From NCBI GenBank assembly GCA_019914995.1, contig CM034132.1, positions 4,368,501 through 4,432,500 on the forward strand: a DNA stretch of 64,000 nt, given 5' to 3'. This DNA comes from Acanthochlamys bracteata. Its lineage: Eukaryota; Streptophyta; Magnoliopsida; Pandanales; Velloziaceae. Made by a program: the position numbers and the translations under genes. This document shows positions 1 to 12,500 of this stretch, one piece after another; the stretch's first letter is position 1, and the number at the start of each line of letters is the position of its first letter. The notes below the pieces were generated by a model. The model did no database searches. It was given only the letters and a program-made list of their open reading frames with translations, and was not told the DNA's origin.

Positions 1-3000
1 TTAATAGTTCCGTATTTGCTAGAATATGCATGTACTTATATGTGAGTGATGATAACTCCTAAATAGTTGGCTAATTATTTTTAGGTAGGAACTCGATTCA
101 ACAATTTGTCATATTCATATATGATTTTACAATTAAATTGAAATATCCAAGCAAAATATTATTACAGTAAAAGTCCACATATATATTGAGTTTATATCGA
201 TATCATAAAACTGAATTACCTTGTGTTCTGAACCATTATCTAGCATGATGCAAATGATATGATTACTTAAAATCAAAATCTTGTATTACATTTATAATGC
301 AATCAACAATGTTCTTAACATAACGTTTATGATCAATGTGTCAAATCAACAAATTTGTTTCTTTAGTCATTGTGAATCTAAATAATATGTAATTACCTTC
401 AATAATATGTTTACTTTACCACCCCAAATTGCAAATGTCAATGCTACAAAAACATTCAATAAATATATTTTATATTTCAATCTAGTAGACATTTTGCCAT
501 AATAAGCTAACCACTCATAATGATTGCGCTATTAAATTTTAAAATTGTAAACAATATATTCTTTTAATATGATTTTCTAAGAAGATGACTCAATAAACTT
601 AAAGGTGCAATCTATGGGACAAATTATACTGGTTAGAGAACTAACCACATTAGAGTTATACAACCAATTATTTATTGAACCATCCGAATTGAATTGAAAT
701 TATTATGAGAGCGTCTTCTCCCTTCCATGTTCATGTTACATTTTAACTATGACTTGTTAATTGTAGCAATAAGATTAGCATTTAGAACTTTTATGGTAAA
801 ATTTACATATCACCAGTACTTTATTTTTATTATATTTTATTCACATTTAAATCTATAGTAAAATAATTTAAGCTTCACAAGTTGTGCATTTTACGTATTT
901 TTGTGATGTTAATGTGGGTACCAATGTTGCTTATCGATGTCAAACCTGAACTTCTTGTAGTACTTGGCATTGGAGAAACTTCGTTGCCTCTTTGACTAAC
1001 TGTTCGTCTTTACATTGGAGGAACTTAGTCATCTTCCTTTATATTGGTAATCTATACTTCCTCTAAATTTTGGTTAGCAATTCTATAGACATTGGTAGTA
1101 AGATTAATGGTGACCATATTTTAATCCATTTATAATACTAGAAGTAAGAGAGATATTATTAAGAATGTGAGGATGAGAATTTCAGTATGAGGTGAGAAAA
1201 TAGAATGAAGGAGATGGTATTTATGGCTGAAATATTTTTAAAAAAATTATAAAAAAATAACAAATTATCACATAGTTAGTAATTAGCAACATTCATAGTT
1301 TATTATTATTGACCAATCAGGGCACGCAGTAGGGATAGAGGTCACGGTCTGGCACGTATTGTTCATGGATCGATTCGTGCTAAACAATTTGCCGAAGAAG
1401 CGGGTCATAAGTAACTCTGTTTAGTCTGTCTCAAATTACACCTCTAATTACATTTCTAAAAGAAATTCTCAAACAAATCTATATTGTTATTGCATAGTGA
1501 GACTAATAATCTATAACTTACAAAAAATAAGGAACGGATGGATCAAATAATTATGTTTTAGTTACTCCTTTCTAGATTGCCATTGTAACTTTTGTCAATA
1601 AATAGAGATTATTATTATTGTTCATCTAAAATTAAAATATAAAAATTCATTGAGAAAATTTTCACTCTTAAATATGGTCCTGTATATAATTATGATAATT
1701 TTTCATAGCTCAAATGGGATCAAATGATGTCTATATTATTTCAAAAATATAAATACATTTTGAAATATATCACATAAAAGATTCAACTATAAAATGTAAA
1801 AAATATACATAGCATACACCTAAGGTTTTTATATAATTATACAACTATATGGGAATGCAAAGTTGAAACAACTCAATAAGTTTGATTAAGTAATGGGCAA
1901 ATTTTACTTTGAAAATGAAAATAAATCTAAAATATATCATTGAGTTTCATTTTTTGAACTATTTAGAACAATTTAAGAGACCTAAAGTTAAATAATTAAA
2001 ATTCAATATGTACTTTTCTTCTTTTTATTTGTCAAATAGAGTAGTCTAGTATATTAAAAAAACATAGTGCATTAATTAGTGAAAAATTTGGTCTGAATCT
2101 ATGGTACAACCAAGCCACTTAAAGTTTTAATTCTAATATAGTTATAAAGAATAAATATATTAAAAAAATGCTCTTATGTATTCTTAAATAATAATCATAA
2201 TAACTGAGTTAACTAAAGTAAGCATTAAATTTCTTTTAGATTTAAGAAAAATTTTAGTATATAAAAGAGGATAGTCAATGCTCACTACAAAATATTTGTG
2301 GCAAACAATTGTGAAACTAATACTCATCTAAGAAATGAAAAATTATTATTTATTTGATGATAAGAAAAGGCTTACAGTTTTATAACAGTACATTCTCTAT
2401 GTCAAGTTGAATTATGTTGCAATTCACACGAATTTCATTTTTTAAGAAAAACACAAATGAAAATTTAAATAAAGAAAATATAAATCCACACAGTCTCTTT
2501 TGTTTTCATCTTTTAAGAGTATGAAAAGTAATCTTAATATTAAAATGGATTTATCAATAAGTGATTCTATCGAGATGATGGTGGGGTTAGATGCTGGAAT
2601 CTTTTATTATTATAATCCTTGTAATATGCTTCATTAATAATAATAATAAATTAATAATTGACGCTTGTAATTATTGCCCTTCAATTCAATAATTCATACA
2701 ATTTCTTTCGATTAAGTGTGAATTGTTTTCTTATTTCTACATTACTTTTTTGTAAATTCTAGATTTCTAATTTTATAAATAATAAAATAAAATAAAATAA
2801 AAATATTTATTATATTTATTAAGTAAAAAGTGTAAAATAGTGATAAAAAAATTATTAAATGAAAATAATAATATAATATGAATATACAGAATATAGTTCA
2901 TGTATATAACGAAATTGTTAATATTTGTGAATAAAGCAGAAATAAAAAAGTAAAGAAGAACATAGAAATCATAGGAAGATTATATTTCCTTTTGTTCATT

Positions 3001-4639
3001 AGTTAGAGAAATGAATTAAAAGAAAATGACAAAAAAAGAATAGTCTATTATTATATATTTATCATAGAAATGAAGATAGCATATGGTTAAAAAATTAATT
3101 AAGTATTCAAAAAATGAAAATATCAAAGAATGAGAATTAAAGAAAAAGTGTAAGTAAATAGTGAAGCTCAATAAAAAGTGTAAAAAAGATTATGATCTAA
3201 CAAATGATAAACTAAATGAAATTAAGGGAATGTTTGATTCATTCCCTTACATATAACATATTAATCACATTTTTGAAAATCTTAATTGCCATTAATTTTG
3301 CATTTAGTTCATTTTTACTAAATCATTAAACTACTAGAAATGCTACATTACCTTATTTGTTTGAATTCAATATTCTCAAAAATCTTCTAGAGTTTTACCA
3401 AAATACAACTTATTTGTATAAATAACAAAAACCAACTCATCGTATCCAAATTAACAAAGCATCTAACTAAAAACAATATATAAAAAAACCAAATCATCCT
3501 ATTCAAATAAAGCAAACACATTTAACCAAATTATCATGAATCCAAATTAACCAAATATAAAAAAAATAAATGAAACCTAAGTCCTATAAAGATTAACTCA
3601 TTAAATCTTTATCACAAAATCTATATTTAAATCCACAAAATAAAAATAAAAAATGACAATAAGTATTTTTGGTATTTCAGAAGTAATCGAACAAACAACA
3701 CCACCTCTCCATATGGTAATTCGGATTCTCTATTGGAGGTAATCTCCTATTCCTCATAGGTTCAGATTGTCTTCATTTTGATGTACCAAATGTTAGAATC
3801 ACATACTTTCATGTTTAAATTTTTTAAATTTTTGTGAGGATAATCCAAACCAACCTATCATTAACGCATGAAGTAAAGTTAAATTTTAAAACTAATATGA
3901 TATTATATTGGATATGCTATTTAAATGAAGTTATATACTTTCTTAAAATTACTATAAGAAATATAAATAACTACCCTTCATAATGCACGGACAAAATGCT
4001 AGTTATATTTAAAATTAAGACATATATTTAGATTTTATTATGATGTGATATATGGGCTTACATCTGAAAGTAAAAATATTTTATAGTTGGGATTGAATTC
4101 ATAATTTTAAGTCTCGAGCTGGCATAAATGGTTATCGAATAGTTAGAATTATAACCCTATCTTATAGTCTCAACTAAAAGGCGTCTGTTAATTACTTATA
4201 AGTGAATTTGTAAATTAAGCTATTAGAAAACGAGATTGTGAAAGTAATATTAAAGCAAATATAAGAAATATTTTGGAAGTGAACTTTGGTAGAAAAAAGT
4301 TCTTTGGAATCACTTACAATAAAGATTTGCTTGAAGAAATAAATTTTACAATAAATAAAATACTACTTAATTAAAAAGATAAATTAAATATTTAGTTTCT
4401 TTTCTTTTTGCAAATTAGCCATTTGTATATCATGAATTGGTGTATATTATGAATTGGTAAGTTGGTCCAAAATACATATAAAGATAGCACCTACAAAAAG
4501 CTCCAATAAAATTTATATCTTAGAAAATTATGGACTTTTTTAAGATAGTTTGTAAAAGATATTCTATATAGATATCTTGGGAGAATCTTCTAGAGAAGCC
4601 TTTTACATATTAAGTTAAACAATCACTTTTATCTATTAG
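1..4639. other. AT-rich intergenic DNA, no gene recognised
   Basis: Very AT-rich sequence with many short A/T runs and stop codons in all frames. I see no conserved protein, RNA gene or clear repeat boundary, apart from a short GC-richer island near 1316-1414 that is listed separately. It is probably old, decayed transposon sequence, but no domain supports this. Confidence 0.6.
1316..1414 (+). other. GC-richer 32-codon open stretch, possible gene fragment
   Basis: About 100 bp stand out from AT-rich surroundings by balanced base composition. The + frame reads 32 codons and then TAA, ending in RAKQFAEEAGHK. The reading frame looks like genuine coding sequence, but I do not recognise the family. 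It has no start codon in frame and no neighbouring exon that I can find. It may be a fragment of a nuclear gene, an organelle-derived insertion, or chance. Confidence 0.25.
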
Positions 4640-5404
4640 GGAGGTGAGATGCTATAAATATGAGAATAATATCCCTCACTTGGAATCATCGATAAAGTTG
4701 TAATTATCAAACTCTTATAAGCTCTTTAAACATTCTAATGAAGCTTTCCTTTAATCCATAACTTTCCATTCTTTTTAACTCCATTCTCTTAATATTTTTT
4801 TGGAAATCTTTAAGACTTACTTTGCAATATAGGCAAAAGTTGTCTAAGTGTCGTATGGGTACTATCATATTTATAGTCCAGTGAAAGTTGGTATCAGTAC
4901 TAAATTTCGACAGTAGTGATACCAAAAGAACCCCCACTATACTGATGGCCAGGCCGCAAGAAGTCGTCACGACAGAAGAGGTATTGCAAGAGTAAGCACG
5001 TAGGTGGAACACCACAATGCACCCACCGAAGCTCGTATCCAGTCCAAGGCCCCATATACAGATGTTATGGAGCCATGCATTGCTACCTTGAAGCAACTAT
5101 GGAATGTTTATCTGTACTGGCACTTTGAACTGGCACTTACCTCTCAAGTATGGGTTCCAACGTTAAAGATCTTGGTAGAGAGATTGATAATTTATAAATA
5201 GAATATACAAAAATTATCCAAGCAGTGAAAATGTCAATCTAAGAGTTTAACAACTCTTTCAAAAGAGATATTAGTACCTTCACGAAAGACGTCTCTGCTC
5301 TACGCAATTTCGTAATTATCAAACTCTTATATGATCTTTAAGCATTATAGTGAAGCTTTCCTTTTATCTTTACATTTTCATTCTCTTTTACTCTATTCTC
5401 TTAC
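4640..5404 (+). mobile_element. Deleted LTR-retrotransposon relic with short gag remnant
   Basis: A block of about 93 bp at 4698-4791 is repeated in the same orientation, with substitutions, at 5310-5402. These look like parts of two LTRs. A TATA-like CTATAAATA near 4652 precedes the first block. TTGGTATCAG at 4888-4897 resembles an initiator-tRNA-Met primer binding site and lies where a 5' LTR should end. Behind it, ATG at 4945 opens a short gag-like peptide (MARPQEVVTTEEVLQE) that hits a stop, and 5230-5309 still encodes a charged, coiled-coil-like stretch. Only about 0.4 kb of internal sequence remains and pol is absent. The right repeat stops abruptly at about 5404, next to another element. 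Ty3/gypsy is the likelier class, but this is inference. Confidence 0.55.
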
Positions 5405-6290
5405 GAGCTGTTTGGATTGAGGGTACATAAGAGCACTGGAGAGTAAAGATCAATTACTCTTCGTTGCTCTTTTTTAGAAATAAAGTTATAAGAGTAGATG
5501 AGAGTAAAATTTCTCTATATTACTCTTATAAGGGGAGTAATCGGTTACACCTCACTTTTGGTGTATCCGAGAGGAAAAATAATTTTAAATCTATTGAATT
5601 TATGAAGTTACTATCTTATCCGTCTTGTTATGTTGTATTTATGGCGAAGTTTTATTTTTCTTTGTTTTTTCACTCCATTAGCCACTGGTCGTCCGCACCT
5701 GCTAGTCTCTGCTCTCACCGTGCCGTAGCTCGCTGCCCTCGCCACTATCGATCCAGGTATGTTCTAGGTTTTTTCTGATGATACATTATTATATTTACGC
5801 ATTGTTTTTCGATTTCATTTGATTTTGTTGACTTCAATTTCGTGTGATTTTTTTGATTTTGTCTGATTTTTCGTTTACATATGAAGATATCTTTTGATTC
5901 TTAAATTTGGTCTCTGATTTCGTCTAATTTTTCTTTGATTTTCTTCTTCGATTTTGTCTAATTTTCTCGTTTTCATTTGAATATATAATCTGATTTCTTA
6001 GATTTCATACTCGACTTCGTCTGATTTTTTTTTTAAATTTCTTCGAAGTTGTTTCGATTTTCTTTGATTTCGTCTAATCTGATTTTTAATAACACTAGCT
6101 ACATTAGTATTTCGGACTAGATACCCTTTCACTTAGCCAAAATATACAAAAAAATATTTCAAATATTTTATAAAAATTATTCTTAATTACTCTTGAATTA
6201 TCAGCAAGAGTGATTATTTACTTTCTATTACTCATATTAATAAATTTAAATATTACGAAAGTAGATTGTTAATTTTACTCGCATCTCCGC
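5405..6290. mobile_element. Probable non-autonomous DNA-transposon derivative upstream of RST1
   Basis: The stretch begins with GAGCTGTTTGGATTGAGGG, a form typical of plant TIR-element ends, directly after the truncated LTR repeat. It contains a GC-rich pyrimidine-rich block (5680-5755) ending in a good splice donor (CCAG|GTATGT at about 5757), followed by a T-rich tract with recurring TTTGATTTTGTCTGATTTT-like words. The same arrangement (GC-rich leader, donor, T-rich intron) occurs at 52.33-52.6 kb in the Harbinger region. The right boundary is uncertain and I did not find a clean matching inverted terminus. Confidence 0.3.
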
Positions 6291-6377
6291 TCAGTACACT
6301 ACTTTCAATTTCTCTCTCTTTGTTACTTTTTATTTATTATCCAGCCCAACAAAAATATAGCATATTCGCCATTTCAA

Positions 6378-6518
6378 ATGTTCGATCATCCCGGCGGTGG
6401 CGGTGGAAATCATAATGGACTCCAGTTCTTCGGTGTACGCCCACCTTCTCGAGCGCACTCGGGTGCCTCAACCAGAACTACAGCGATACGCCGTAGCTGC
6501 AATCTTCCACAAGCTTAA
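6378..6518 (+). other. Out-of-frame upstream ORF overlapping the RST1 start
   Basis: An ATG at 6378 lies 37 bp before the RST1 start, in another frame. It reads 46 codons (beginning MFDHPGGGGG) and stops with TAA at 6516-6518, inside exon 1. Its start context is weak (C at -3, T at +4) compared with the RST1 ATG (A at -3, G at +4). If the transcript begins upstream of 6378, this could reduce RST1 translation. No transcript end is known here. Confidence 0.4.
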
Positions 6519-9500
6519 ATCTTCTTATTCTTCTTCTACCCTAGTCGGAATCAACTCGAACTCCGGCAGAGAAGCCCTATCGCAGTGCCTCCGATCACCG
6601 TCGCCCGCTGCCGCAGACCAAGCAGTTCGCGAGCTCTGCCGCTTTGCCAAAGATGGGTTGGTTACCCCGCAGGACGCACTTGTCGAGCTGCAGGCTGGGT
6701 TGGAGGGCTGTGCTCCACAGATCTTCGGCGTGTTTGTTAAGGCGATTGGGTTTGTTTGCCGCTTTGCGTTTAAAAATGATCGGAATTGGGGCAGGAGATT
6801 CGATCCTGTTGAGCTTCACCCATTTATTAAGGTATGTAGTGGGAGTTTTGGACAGTAGGCCCTTCCTAATAATTGTGTTTGGCATCGTGATATTCTTTCT
6901 TGATACTTGAGTTTGATAACGGTCTTATGCTTTGCAGTTGACTGTCTGTACTTATGACATACAGTGAAATTTATTTTTCATGGTTTTCTTTGTTTAATCT
7001 AAGGGCGAATATCACCAATTTACCTCCAAAATGTTGGGTTAAATTCATATGTTTCGCCAATCTTCGAATCGTTCGTAGCCACCAGCATTGCCTTCTCATC
7101 CTATTTGTGCCACTCCATCAATTACCCATCCTTTTTAGTTAGCCAAGTGTTCTCGCCTAACTGCTCAATCAGTGATATGCGGCTGCTAAAAATGTGTATT
7201 AGTTGTAATCGTGGGGTTGTTTATGCAAGAAAATGTTTCCACAACTTCTCTAAAATCTCTTTTGTTTTTCAGTTCCATTTAAAAGAAAAAATTTTAGCAC
7301 TGGTGCCAATTCCACCTTTTGTCTAATTACTTAAATTGAGTTTATCTCATGATAGAAAATAATCTTTTGGTACAAAATTATGGGTAATTTGACTGAGTGG
7401 CACCTGGTGAAATGAAAAAGTAGAAGTCATTGACATGTATAGAACTTTTTAAATATTGGTGATACATATGAAATAAATGCAAACCCTTGATAGGTGTTGC
7501 TAATATTACTCATAGTCTATACTTGGTTTTAAGGAAGAAGAAGAGGAAGTAAAAGCGGAAGAAATAAAGGAGATAAAGTAAATAGAGGTTTGTCCAGCCT
7601 TTGCTCTTTCTTGAAAGAGTTCAAATAGTAGGAGAGAAAATCCTTTTACTTTTCCTTCTATTTCTTCTCTCTGACCAAATACTAAATAAGCTAATAGTGT
7701 GTCTCTTCTCTTACTTCCTCTCAAACCAAAGAAAGTCTTAATTTAATCTTTCAAGCTTCTAAATTTGGATGCTTGTAATTGGTGGCTTGATCATGTCTCA
7801 TCTGCTTCTATTATGAAACTTGATTAATTATGTTTGTTTTCTATGGTACTATGTTTTTAGCCATCCAAAAGTTGAGCAAATCTTATTAAAACTTAAACTA
7901 AACTTAGAAACAACAACACAAGAAAGTTAACATAAAATCAAGTACTCCTTTATTTTATTACTTCAAAAGAGTAGAAGAAACAGAGGAGGATAGCATGCTT
8001 TCTCGAGTACAGAATGCCACTTTGTTAGACAATGGATAATTACCTACTTTTGCCTTTAGCGGAGGCACGTTTAATGATATAATTAAGATATCTGTTCAAA
8101 CACAATCCAGTATAGGCAAAAGCTAGAAAGACCTTTTAGCGTGAGAGCAAATGTCGCAAGAACAACTTCATTTCGGAAAGCTTATGCTATGCTAAGACAA
8201 TAGCAAGAACCAGAAAGGTGTTTGTGCGTAAAATTCCCCTCCATACCGTAAGAGTCGAGTTCTATGCTTCAAATAAAAATTGTTAGTGCAAGGATGCTTT
8301 GCACAGGATCTAAGACTCAAATATGGTCATTGTATATCAAAATTCAATTTTGGTGATATCAGAAAAGGTATTATCTAATGGTAAACTGAAGAAGTAGGAA
8401 GCGACAGATTATCATCCGTTCAAATGCTTAGGGTGCCTAACTGTAATGGCTAGCAGGTGGAGTAATAACATTGGAAATAGAGTATAAACTATGCTGGTTG
8501 CTTGCCCATGATATAATCATACTCCATGAACTTTACCAACCATTGAGGTGAAGACAGCAACCACTTTGGCAAAATCATTGTGGCATAAATATAAATTGAG
8601 ACCTCATCCAAATGGCACTTAAGATCTAGTCTGGAGAAAAAAGCAAGCACCATCGAGTTTGTCAAGAAGCTCGTCAATAACATGATGGTGATGGTGATGA
8701 GAATATACTAGTATACACAAGCTCCTGGTCCCAAAATTGTATCCTGACTAAAAGCAATAGGGAAAAGTTATGGTACTATGCTTAATAGTCCATCGTAAGC
8801 ATCTCAAATATGTTGCATTAGATCTCAAGTACAGTGCATTTAGTCCTGGCCTTTTGAACCGCAACAACTGTAAGGTTACACATTTGGCAAGGAGTGTTAG
8901 AGTCTTTGGAAAAAGAAAATTTATTTCATTAGGAAAATAATATGCATATATCATGGTATATACATGTTTCAAATTACAAAATAAATAATAAAGCAATACC
9001 TGAGGGAACACCCAGAAGGAAGGGAATTAAATGATCTTGTTCTTGAGTAGGTGGTAGGTTGAGTGGAAGTTTGAAACACCTTGTTGGTGATCCAAGACTG
9101 GTGTTAGGTCTAGCCAGAAATCACTCGTTGTGTATGAGTTTTAGAAATGTTGGCTACAAGTAGGCATTATGAGAAAAGGGCAGATACATTGCGCTAGCTC
9201 TAAAGGGAATCAAGGCCACCTATCATATGACTTGTAGACAATTTGCTGCTAGACAAAGAAAATTTCATGTCTGAACTCTTTTAGTTATAAATCATATTGC
9301 AAGGCTCTCTAACCGTTGGAATCTAAGAACAAATCCATTTTGCGAGGTGGGAAAGGGTATACATCAACAAGTAAAATCAGCCCACTTGGATGGAAATAAG
9401 TACCCTGTTGGTAGATGACCTCTTTGGACTGCTGCCAGTTATCCGCTTCTTCATCTTTGAGCAGCTGTGCTAAGTAGATAGACAATGTATGTTTTGCAAA

Positions 9501-12500
9501 GCCCTGTGCTGATAAGTTAAGTGCTGCAAAGCTTGAATTTGTGTTATTTCTACTTGATTTGTACTTAAGAGACCGATGTTGTATATTCTTGAGAAATGGT
9601 GATCTATTTCGTTGCATTATTTTGGGCATTGTAGATATTTTAGATCTAGATGGTCCGGATGTGCCAATTACTTCCTTAATCATGAATGCTTTTGGTCAGC
9701 TAAGCTTGAATGTGTGTAGACATACTAAACAATTATATGCTAATAGGGATAAGCTTAAGTAATAATTAGTCTTTCTACTCTCCTTGAAGCCCTTGTTAGG
9801 GACTTGATCGAGGACATTGTTTATAACAGTGCGAAATTGTGGGAAAGGCCCAATGTAGCAGATCTCATCTAGTGGCATAAGGCTTTGCTGTTGTTTATAG
9901 CTGTTCTACTCCCTTGAAGGAGTGGTAGATCCAGTCGAGAGGGCTGGAAATGCGAAGAAATCAATATTAATAGATATCAACTGTATTACTAGCCTTGAAC
10001 TTAACCTCCCAGTTCAAAATTTATTATGTTACTCTATTCTTTTGATTAAGGTTTATAATGTGTATTATCTGGGAGTAGAAATTTTTGTTCTTAAAATTGT
10101 AAGTTTGGATGAAATTGTACCACACACCAATATTCATAATTTTTAGAAAACGAATAATTAAGTAATTATAATAATGTCTTATTTAGTTGGGAAGTAGTTA
10201 AAGGAATGGAAGTTTAAAGAAATGTCATTGCTCACTTGAATTTGAGCTTGGCATATGATTGCTGCTCCCTGCGGTTGACTTGTGTCTTTAAGGTCGGCTC
10301 TCAGGATGTTTTCACCAATAAAATTGATCACAAATGCTGTTAGTTCTAGTCATCTAAACTTTGTCTTTCTTTATCATGAAATCAGTCTCACTTGAGAAAT
10401 ATTTTCGGATAGCATCATACTGCGTCTGTACTAGTGGTTGGCCAAGGACAAAACCAATTCATAGTTACTTATGTTTGTTGCATCTTTGCACTTCTTGTAT
10501 TTTCTTGGGGGTGGCCTATATTACCATCAGCATTATCGTAGCTGGAGGCTTGATCATATTTGATGGTTAAGTTGTTCTCATCAATGTCTTGAATCACTAA
10601 ATGCAACTTACTTATTGTGGGTACTGTTCTTGCATGCGCCAGAATTAATGTTAAAATACGGTAATGCTAACATCTGTTGCTTTTTGTTACGTCTTAGGTT
10701 GGGATGCTGTGGATATCTAGCTAGGCAGTTGACTACAGATACATGCTATGGACTACAAAGCTTGTTAATATCTTGTAGCCCATAGTTATGCAAAGCCAAC
10801 AGCTAGCTTAAACTGTACTTCTATTTTCCTTGTACATAATTCAAAGATTTACCTTCCTTGTCAGTAGAGTATGTTTTTGGTACGTTCAGTTGTTTAGGAA
10901 TTTGGTTTTTCAGATCAAACCTTTGTAGAAGTATCATTTTCCTTGAAGGAAGCTTTGGCTATATGTAGTCTGTACCGTAGCAGATTTGATTTGCCTGCTC
11001 TCTTGAGAAGTGGCAGAACTATTTAATCATAAATTGTGTTTCTTATAGTACAGGCTGCTTTGTGTTAGGATGGTTACTATTTCTTATGGGCTAGTGGTGT
11101 ATTCACCTTGTCCTGGTCAGCAATGTCTGCTCATCAATTGACTGTTACTGTTTTGTTTTGCAGGTCCTTTGTTTTCGCTCTGACGTGCAAGAAGAACTTA
11201 TCCAGCAGGTCATATTATTTATTGTTCACAATAAATTTATGGGAGGGGAGGTTGTGGTGGAGTTCTTGAAGCCAATTTTTTTCTATTCAATAATTCGAAT
11301 GCCATTTTCAGCTTCTCTTTACTCGTTTGTGAGAGAATTATATGCATCTGTTGCATCTGTGTGTTGCTCGCTTTCTTCTGAGGCTATGCCTTATATCAAG
11401 ATCTTAACAACGTGCCTGATGTACTTTTCCTGCAATAGCAATGAGGTAATGCTTGCTTATCCAAATTGGGAAGTTCCACTTAATTCTGAAATTGCCTAAA
11501 GATGTTTTCGGATTCCTAGTGATTGTATGGTTCCATATATACTTTTATGTTATTTAATCTTGTTGTGAAAGTTTCAGCCAGATTTGGATCCTTAATCTCC
11601 TAAAGTTTAGTTTCTCTAGGTTTCAACTAGATTTTAAATGTAGTTGTTTTGTTGGATGAAAAATCTCCTAAAGTTCCACCCTTGGATGAAAATGTCTGGA
11701 GGAATTTGACCAAGTTTAAAGTGAATGCTCCGTTTCTGTAGTGCTTCTCCCCTTATATTTGAACATACAAAGACTTTCAACTCTAATATTCACCTCTGTT
11801 TTCAATTCTCATTTCTGTATGCATGTTTGTTAATCTTTTCTTCATCTGTAATAAATGCTATATCTAGGAGCTGCTACTTTTGTAGGACTGAACTAGATTT
11901 TGTTAAGTACTTTCTGTGTTTCTTTCATTATTTTCCATACACAATCTACTTTTTTAGGAGATCTTCTAGGTAATTGATGGAAGTATTTGGTAGCATTTAT
12001 ATCATTACTGAAGACATTGTTCCCTATTGCTCTCTGATACATTTTCAAAGTTTCAGGAGGTTAAATGCTTCATTGGTTCCATCCAATGCCTGGTCGATGC
12101 AGTTGTGGTTGTCTTAAAGCAGACTAGACTTGCTGAAATGGTACTTCTACTTTACATACTCTCTTACATTGATCTGCTAAGTGATTATCTGGTTGCATTC
12201 AATGAAAATGTGCTTCTACTATGATTGATGAGAACTAGTAGGTAAAGAAAGATAAAAATGTATGAAATTAAGCAAAGGCGAAGAATAAGGAAGAATCTAG
12301 GTGAAAGAGAAGGGAAACACAAACTCAACTCAAAACTTTTTTTTATAATTTGGAACCGTTGAAATACTCATTAAGTCTATAGCTATGAACTTCCAATTAA
12401 CAAACTAGTACTAAACGAGGGTCCTGCCAAATGTAATCCTAGCAAATAATGTTTTTTCTGAAGTAACCCATACTATAACTTTAAACTTCCTTCCAAATAC

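Noticed and set aside
9309..9683. 124-codon open stretch on the - strand within RST1 intron 1
   Set aside because: Not similar to any family I know, lies in an intron, and has no promoter or partner exon; treated as chance.
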